From Sambucus nigra (Eukaryota; Streptophyta; Magnoliopsida; Dipsacales; Adoxaceae): a stretch of DNA of 64,000 bases. A model generated the notes under the pieces. The model was not told where the DNA came from. It searched no databases and saw nothing but the letters and a program-made list of their open reading frames with translations. Of the stretch, positions 56,445 through 64,000 are shown in pieces (positions within the stretch are counted from its first letter, which is position 1; each line of letters begins with the position of its first letter). A program made the position numbers and the translations under genes. The stretch is from positions 449,545,219-449,609,218 of the forward strand of contig OX422211.1 in the NCBI GenBank assembly GCA_949130495.1. The letters run 5' to 3'.

Positions 56445-57158
56445 ATAACCCATATATTTTTAGGGGTAATAAATTCAGTTTGTAAAAGTTTGCAAGGGCT
56501 AGGGCCATGCGCATCGTTAGATCAACCATTGACCGAAGCCAATTCCAGGCTTGACATTTTTTAAATTTTTATTTGAAATATGGGAAGGGATGAGGTTCCT
56601 ATACTTTTTTAAATACTAAAAAATAGTGACTTCATAAAAAAAAACATAAAAGATTTTGGGCTATATGCTCACCGTTTGAAACTTCTTGTAATAAACCCTC
56701 TTCGAATTTGAATTGTTCCTATAATAATTGAATTTCTATTTTGAAAATTAGTTAATCTCATACGTATGAATCGGGATGCAATCGAAAATCATATCACAAA
56801 AGATTTGACTAGTGATCATTTCAGGCTGCTAAGTGTGGGTGATTATTGTTAAATATTATATTTTATTATTCTTTTTTATACAGTATTAGAGTTCCATACT
56901 CGTTAAAATCCATATTTTATAGTAATTTATTATGAACCTGTTTGGGTGTCCCCAGAATTGTAAATTATCCCTTTTTAGTATGGATTCATTCATGAATTGA
57001 CTTATTATTTGTGTTTGGTTGCAAGAATGAGCAAATTTAAAAATGGACCAATTTATGTTGATTCACAAAACTTAAATTAGTCAATTTCACCAAAATCTTT
57101 AAATTGTTAAATTTATAATTATATCATGAATCTTAAATGCACCACTCCCATAAAGTAT
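56445..57158. other. No gene seen
   Basis: AT-rich. GAACCTGTTTGGGTGTCCCC at 56935 and TTGTGTTTGGTTGCAAGAATG at 57009 are the kind of text seen at hAT-like MITE ends, but pairing is poor. Confidence 0.4.
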
Positions 57159-57735
57159 TGTAATACCCCGCCCCGAGAAATTTAATAAATAAAATGCAAA
57201 TTTTATTTGAGGAGGTATAAATTAAGAAGAATTATGGGAAATTGTGGATAAAGGATTAAATTTAAGGCAAAAATAATATAAGGGCTATGGATTTTGTGTG
57301 TTTTATTACTAAAAATATAAATAAAGGATTTTGGTTTATAATATTTCCTGGCCTTTCGTTTAAGTTGAGTTGGCAAAACAATGAACACGTGTACGACTTT
57401 GGGTTGACACGCCGGCTTGCCATCAATTCCTCCACCATGAAACTTAAGTTGGGTCAGCTGGACTGTACGAAGGTGTGTGTGTATATATATATATATATAT
57501 AACCGGGTTGTGGGTAATGTGTGGTTCGATAAGGAGATATACAAGCATGGGGAAGGATAAGAACATTCAAAGAAATTGCACCATGAAAATCGCTCGAGTG
57601 ACGCACCGAGTTGCTAGAAGGACCCTGAATAGGAACAGACTCTCTCTCTCTCTCTCCTTGCTGCTTAGAAGATTGATCCACCTTTCCCAATATCTCCAGC
57701 TCATGGGTCGGGCACTTCAAATTAATAAAGGTAGG
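57159..57735 (+). repeat. Possible Ty3/gypsy LTR fragment, plus orientation
   Basis: It starts TGTAATACCCCGCCCCGAG at 57159, resembling the TGTAACACCCCG start of the gypsy LTR that follows (which lies in the opposite orientation). A (GT)/(TA) microsatellite lies at 57474-57500 and (CT)8 at 57641-57655. It breaks off where the next element begins (57736). No second end was found. Confidence 0.35.
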
Positions 57736-58656
57736 TATGACACCCCGCCTGATAAAATGCCGAGTGATCAGTACTATACCAAATTAAAACAAGAATCCCA
57801 ATTGGTTCATCCTTAGCATCACTGTCGAATTTTTTAAAACTTACTAACCACCTAGTATTCCAAAAGTTGGTGCCAAATTTTATCTTATTAATTAAACCAA
57901 ACAGTACATCTGGAATTAAATATAAACCATTCACACAACTGAATTAAATCAACTAAATAATTATTTAAATAATTTGCCGAATAAACCATCAGCCACTAAA
58001 GTGAAAAAAATCCAATACAAACACCAACACCTGAATAAATACATCTGAAAACTGCACTGAGAAGTCTGGGCGACAAGCCCTAAATAAAACTGAAACTGAT
58101 AAATGATTCATACTCTAGGAATGAATGAACGACGCGTCTAATCCAAACCCCTGCTAGCATCCACATATGCCGTAGCTCCGTGTCCCTGGAATAGAATATC
58201 AATCCTGGAGTCCCTGTGGCTGGACACCTAAAAGGTTTGGAAAATAGTTTTATAGCAAGGGTTAGAACCCAAAATATTTTAAAAATATTTAGGAAGTGAA
58301 TTAACGGCAGTAATTTAAAATTAATGAATGAGCTTCATATTTAAGTTAGCGTCGCACTCTCTTGAGGACATTCTCACCCCTCCACTAATGTGCACACCTA
58401 ATGGTTAGCTTAACCCCACCAAGTTGTACTACCCTGCCCAACTAGTCCTGGTATAACCTCCCCTTGCCATATTACTCTAACCCAAGTATAATTATTCATG
58501 AGTTACAAGTTATCTCACCAATTAACTTAATTAATTCCTTCTTAAATAATAGCATATAACCGTGACACGAGTTATATAAAGTATATACATCACACACTAT
58601 ATTATTCCCCGCACATAATATTTACTATCGTTATATACGTACCTCTACTAAGAACA

Positions 58657-58760
<104 letters not shown>

Positions 58761-59180
58761 CATACATCCCTCAGAGTATACCCTCAACGGATGATTCCCT
58801 CTAAAGTTCTATCTTACTACGTGTGCTCACATAACCTAGATACCTGAGTTGGAATCGCTCACCAACTTGGCCCAAAATATAAACGTAGTGGAGGCAGTCA
58901 TATTCCTTCCCTAAAAGTGAGATAAATTCCTCACCCATATACCGGACGCTATGACTTGGGGATATACATACCCTACTCCTCAAGCTAGGGGATTCACTCA
59001 CATCACACAACCTCCCTTGATAGCACTAGAGTATATAAATTAAATAAATATCTAGTCATAATATTTAATAGCAGACACAATATGTACACATATATATCTA
59101 TATTACCACCACACCGTATATATATAATATAAATTCTAGCTTTATCGTGTACTCAAAAACCCGTAACACTAGCCAGTAAT

Positions 59181-59480
59181 TTCCCGGGTATGTGGCCGGA
59201 CTCAACTTAATTAATTTTCTCACTTAGTAATTCATCATCTTCCCGAGTCTATGGTCCGAATTTAATTTATTCAATTCACACATCAATTAATATAATATTT
59301 CCTCGAGTCTATGGTCCGAGTCTTATATAAATACTTTACACAATAATTTATATAATATTTACCTGAGTCTATGATTCGACTCTGATTTAATTAATTTATA
59401 CATTAATTAATTATTACCAGTCCTAGTCTATGGCCCGACTCTAATTTAATTAATCTACACATTAATTAATTAAACACTTG
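59181..59480. repeat. 60-bp minisatellite, five units
   Basis: The units start near 59181, 59241, 59301, 59361 and 59420 with CC(C/T)(G/A)AGTCTATGG(T/C)CCGA, followed by an AATTTAATTAATT-rich half. The period is close to 60 bp. It lies inside the gypsy LTR, U3 or R side unknown. Confidence 0.8.
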
Positions 59481-60883
59481 GTGTCACCCAACCATTATAC
59501 CCGAACTCGCTCACTTGGCCCATATCATCGTTAATACCCGATTCTATATCCCCCCCCCCCCCCTTTAACTAATTAATTACACCTCGGTTCCTTTAATAAT
59601 GTAGTGCCACTCAACTACAATATCCGAACCTTTTTCCTCGGTCCAAAACCAATATCTACGAATTAATTCCCGAAATTTAATCGTTCCGTGACATACAATT
59701 ATTACCCTCCTAAACCCAATTATATCCCCTTATAATTGTTAAGGAATATGTGTCACATATGAATTTATCACTAAGTAAAAGTAGGGGATTAAATTCTAAA
59801 TTAATTTCTCTTATATATATGAACAGGCCGAACTGCCAAAATTCTGGGACCATCGATCGATCGATCGAACATGTATTCGTCTTCTCGGGCTTGCTATTTC
59901 AGCCATTGATGGACCCTTAAGCTTTTGTTTCTTCCCAAACCTTTACCCAAATCACAAGCAACATATTCTCCACACAAGAAAATGTTCTAAACACCCTAGA
60001 GACCTAATCCATCATCAAATTTATACATAACCCTAAGTATATCAAATTTGGGTTTTCATCCGGGTTTCATTAGTTTCGAAATCAACCTCATCATTCTCAA
60101 TCAATTTAAACACTAATACCTACTATAATCCACCCTACAATTCAATCTTAACATTCCCAAATCATTACCTAACATCCTTTGAGTAATTAAATCTAACCAT
60201 TACTCTACTTTCAGAAAAACCCAATTTAATTATGGCTACACACACAAAATGAATTTTCATATACACATACTATAATACGAATTGATTATCATCAATTTAG
60301 GAACTGCAACAGTTAACCATTTGCCTAAAATTGTTCGTAGGTTCTGATCCATTGGTGTAGTGAACGTGTTGATGAAGAACACCCCAATCCGTCCCTTAAT
60401 TTGTCTCCAAAAAGTACCCAATTTGTTTCTAGATTTGATTCCTCTGTGTCTCTCTCAAACCCTAGGTTTAGAATTGCTATCTCCCATCCAACTTTTCCCC
60501 TAATTAGGTTTAAAATCCCTAATCCCGTTTTAAATCATATGGGCCTAATTAAAATCACCCCGTGTGGCCCCGACTATGCCCAAAAATGCCCCGAGACCCG
60601 ATTACTATCCCCGAGTACTCTTTTCTGACTATCTCAACCCATCCGGACTCAACTGCGAACTCAAAATTATCATCCAAAATACTTTATAACATTCTCTCAT
60701 TTTGACCTCAAAATGTGACACACATTAATTCGAACAATTTAACTTAAAGTTGTCAAATATAAATAAATTCTTCCCACTCAAATAAATTCTCTAAATTATA
60801 AATTTAAGTTTCTCCAATTTAAATATTTCTATTTCTCCCCAAAATAATTAAATTTTAAATCCTCAAAATTACGGGGTGTTACA

Positions 60884-62160
60884 TACTTCCGCCCTTACCA
60901 AGGAATTTCGTCCTTGAAATTAAGATAAGCCTAGTGCTTGAAGCTTCAAATATCACTCTCTAGTCATGTGCCTCTAATATCGCTATATTTATCTCTCCCG
61001 CTTCTAACTATAAATTACACAAATATGTATTTTAATTAATGAGGGCCCCCGTACACCCTGTACCCGTGCTTGACCGCACAAAAGTTTCCTTGATTAATCC
61101 GGGTGTCCATACACCCTATTCCCGTGCCTTACCGCATGAAAGTTACCCGACTATGCTAGCCGTAACCCATAATATAACTTCAAACCCGTAGTTATATCAC
61201 ATATATATAATGGCCGGGGTACCCAACCCATGAACTAACGACCAAACATCTCCCCACTTCCAACGTTGCTATAAGTTTCATACGTGGAACATCTCGCAAA
61301 GAGAAATCCAAACAAGGAACCCCCCCGATACATTTATACCTAACATTGCCGGTTTTTGAGATACGTTAAATCCTCAGTCCATAGTACGTACCCCCAAATA
61401 CCTGTCTCTTAATACAAAAATACATACGCCTACCCTTATGCTACAAAAGACAACATAAGATACCACGCCCTTACTATCACTAGTTCTTGCGCAAAATAAA
61501 CCCCGAGCTATCTCTCCCTGCTTGAAAATAAATCTAACCACCCTGATTCACTTTAGTAAACACCGCTACTTACCGGGATAAAATGTGAGAACACAAGCCC
61601 TCACTACGTGTCTATCGCACCACACAATACAACACATATACATACATATATATAGGCTAGATGCCCTCTCAGGTGATACCTAGTACCAATCACACCATGG
61701 TGTCGCAAACAACAAAACTTACCCCCACTATTTACAATAGTTCAAATCCATCGCCATCCAGCCGATATAAAAAAAATCATCTACCCTACTTCTATAATTC
61801 TCGAAAGTAGCGACCCCTCTCATAATTCAAACCTTCTCTCAGTGTGAACCTCCACTCTCTCGTGGTTAACACCAAAGAACTCCGCTACCCCACGAAATTT
61901 TTTATCTACATACTATGGCTGCTATAGCCAGCGCACCCACTAAATCCGACTCACTCACAAATTTTAGTGAAAAATAATTTTATATTGTGACACCCTGACT
62001 GTCACTCAAAACATACCCCATGCCCATTGGATAAAAAGATAATTACCTCCATACTCTTGCTACAATGGATGATCCTAGGGTTCCTGAGCAGCTTCCCCCT
62101 GCCCGAATGCACCCATGACTTGTTGTACTGGTTGTACATCCATAACCTCTCCCTGTAGTT
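60884..62160 (-). other. Non-coding 3' interior of the gypsy element
   Basis: The text complementary to 60884-60920 reads as a PPT, GGTAAGGGCGGAAG, directly before the LTR start. The rest has no pol domain and no intact frame. In a full gypsy element this place would hold reverse transcriptase and integrase, so either a deletion or a non-autonomous design explains it. Confidence 0.55.
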
Positions 62161-63191
62161 AATCCCTTCCTCACTGAGGACAATCTCTCTTCACATGTAC
62201 TCCTTCCCCACAAACGAAACACCTCCTAATAAATTCACCCTTCCACTGATCCCTTCCTTGCTGGCCTTATCGGAAGTCCTGGCCATCCTATCGATAATCT
62301 CCAGACCTAAATCACTTGGCCTGATTCCCCTGCTGGGGATCCTGCCCCTGATGCCCCCTGTCTGTTGCTGGGATACCCCCTCTTTATCTGACTGACTGGG
62401 TTCCACTCCCCTCCTTCTTCCTTTCATGTGGAAGCGATATTCCTGACAGTGTAGGAGTGGTGCATTAACGACATCAGTATAAGCTACTAACGCAGGATTA
62501 CCCATAAAATGTTGTATGATCCTCCAGACTAACCCATCCACGAACCTTACTTTCTTTCTCTCTTCATCGCTTACCTCATCCAGTACGAAATTTTCCAAAC
62601 GAGTGAATTCTTCCTCACAATCGGCCACTGAACGATCCCCTTGTGTTACCACTCTAAATTTCTTCCTCATTTCGGTCTCAACTGCTGGCAAAAAATATTT
62701 GCGGTCGAACCGCACCCAAAACTTGACAATAGTTACTGTATCCCTTTCCTCAACTATGGTCATCGACTCCCACCACTATAACGTTGCTCCCACTAACCTA
62801 AAAGTGTCTAGCATTTTCTTCTGTACTTCGTTGCAATCTACCACGCGTAGGTGACGCTGGATCTCTCTCTTCCACTGAAACGCTAGCACCACATATGACC
62901 CCCTCGAAACTCTGGTGGATGGCACTTTCGAAAGACCTTTCGTACTTGATGCCACCCCGACGGCCCCGAGTGGTCCTGAACATCTGGTGCCACTAACACT
63001 TGTGGCTGATCTCGTGGAAAGTACCTTGCCATAGCGATCATCATTGCTTCAACTGCCTGCACCACTAATTCAGTTACCTGTGCTGCCGAAATCATCTCTG
63101 GCAGTTGCTGCGGTAACTCTTGCTCCTGATGAGCCTCTTTAGTCTCATATCCCCCTACTGCCCTAGCTGATCTCTCTCTCCTAGGCATCAT
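62160..63191 (-). pseudogene. Ty3/gypsy gag with CCHC knuckle, frameshifted
   Basis: From ATG 63191 on the minus strand: MMPRRERSARAVGGYETKEA, a Gln/Glu region, then KVFRKCHPPEFRGG (start of the Retrotrans_gag domain, about 62930). The frame shifts to QRHLRVVDCNEVQKK and RLVGATL, then a stop before WWES, then FWVRFDRKYFLPAVETEMRK, DRSVADCEEEFTRLENFVLD and RKKVRFVDGL (62700-62510). A basic linker and a CX2CX4HX4C knuckle (CFVCGEGVHVKRDC, 62215-62174) are followed by a stop. It would form the particle and package RNA. At least two shifts and one stop break it. Confidence 0.8.
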
Positions 63192-63365
63192 CTAAAATGA
63201 GAATCGAATCGTATGAGTTCACTCATAAATATAAAATAATTAGTTAAAGAACGTAAATGCGCATACATATAAGAATACAATAATCCTATGATAAGGCTCT
63301 ACATCAAAGGACACTAAGCTGAAACGTGAAAAGTCGGACAAATCCTAAGGACACTAGAACCTGAT

Positions 63366-63377
63366 GCTCTGATACCA
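63366..63377 (-). other. Primer-binding site of the gypsy element
   Basis: The minus strand reads TGTCACA, then GA, then TGGTATCAGAGC: the initiator tRNA-Met site, two bases from the LTR end at 63380. Confidence 0.88.
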
Positions 63378-63379
63378 TC

Positions 63380-64000
63380 TGTGACACCCCGCCTAATAAA
63401 ATACCGGGTGATCAGTCCTATACCAAATTAAAACATGAATCCCAGTTGGTTCATCCTTAGCATCACTGTCGAAAACTTTTTAAAACTTACTAACTACCTA
63501 GTATTCCAAAAGATGGTGCCAAGTTTTATCTTAATAATTAAACCAAATAGTACATGTAGAATTAAATATAAACCATTCACACAACTGGATTAAATCAACT
63601 GAGTAATGAATTAAACAATTTGCTGAATAAATCATCGGCCACCAAAGTGAAAAAATCCAATACAGACATCCAACACCTAAATAAATATATCTGAAAACTG
63701 TACTGAGAAGTCTAGGCGACAAGCTCTAAATAAAACTGAAACTGATAAATGATTCCTACTCTAGGAATGAATGAATAATGCGTCTAATCCAAACTCCTGC
63801 TAGCATCCACATATGCCGCAACTCCGTGTCCCTGGAATAGAATATCAATCCTGGCGTCCCTGTGGCTGGACACCTAAAAGGTTTTGAAAATAGTTTTATA
63901 GCAAGGGTTAGAACCAGTGAATTAATTGCAGTAATTTAAAATGCATGAATGCGCTTCATATTTAAGTTAGTGTCGCACTCTCTTGAGGATATTCTCACCC
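63380..64000 (-). repeat. 5' LTR of the gypsy element, truncated by the window
   Basis: Begins TGTGACACCCCGCCTAATAA (plus-strand reading) and matches 57736 onward. Only the first 621 bp are in the window. Confidence 0.88.

Noticed and set aside
57475..57816. Frame starting near a TA microsatellite and crossing 57736
   Set aside because: It crosses the border of the gypsy LTR, so it cannot be an ancestral gene.
60401..60628. 75-codon plus-strand frame
   Set aside because: It lies inside the gypsy LTR, antisense to the element, with no domain.

Overview
The window is AT-rich nuclear DNA of a flowering plant, most likely a eudicot. The evidence is its mobile elements: En/Spm (CACTA) transposons with TNP2 genes, Ty1/copia and Ty3/gypsy LTR elements primed by initiator tRNA-Met, L1-type LINEs with the plant RNase-H-like/zf-RVT tail, a Helitron-like 3' end, MITE-like foldbacks and long TA, CA, GA and TAA microsatellites. 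I found no convincing host gene, tRNA or rRNA. Almost every protein-like frame is a broken transposon gene.

Layout. (1) 486-18171 is a 17.7-kb CACTA element (CACTA-1) bounded by the 3-bp duplication GAT. On the minus strand it carries a candidate leader exon (about 16.4 kb), a decayed TNP2 gene (15892 to 7570) and a decayed Transposase_24/TNPA-like gene (about 4.3 to 2.36 kb). A Copia fragment (5.2-6.9 kb) lies inside it, and a complete gag-only LTR retrotransposon (10616-15333) splits TNP2. (2) 18172-38374 is a patchwork: L1 fragments on both strands, a Helitron-like end, GA/CA/TA microsatellite blocks, a Ty3/gypsy Tat/Athila-like 3' remnant with part of an LTR, a large TA/TG-CA/TA cruciform, and a solo LTR (32515-33427) of the family found inside CACTA-1. 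(3) 38375-50854 is a second CACTA element (CACTA-2) with duplication TAA. It holds a 5' TNP2 half, a 168-bp tandem array of about 10.7 copies, and a second gag-only LTR element (44402-50022, duplication AATTT). (4) 50855-57735 has no gene but contains a 2.5-kb foldback built of palindromic elements lodged in TA tracts. (5) 57736-64000 is a minus-strand Ty3/gypsy element with 3.1-kb LTRs and only a broken gag between them; its right LTR runs off the window.

The most interesting signal is in the two gag-only LTR elements. Both look like non-autonomous relatives of the Sirevirus branch of Copia: the PPT is GGGGGAGATT, the tRNA-Met PBS touches the LTR, and the protein is a coiled coil followed by CCHC. 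In both, U3 has four-fold arrays of 12-bp palindromes spaced almost exactly 21 bp apart just upstream of a TATTTAA box, but the palindrome differs completely: CGGACCGGTCCG in one, TCGTTCGAACGA in the other. Both also carry a duplicated primer-binding site about 95 bp apart. The architecture is conserved while the motif has changed, which suggests a binding-protein/site system.
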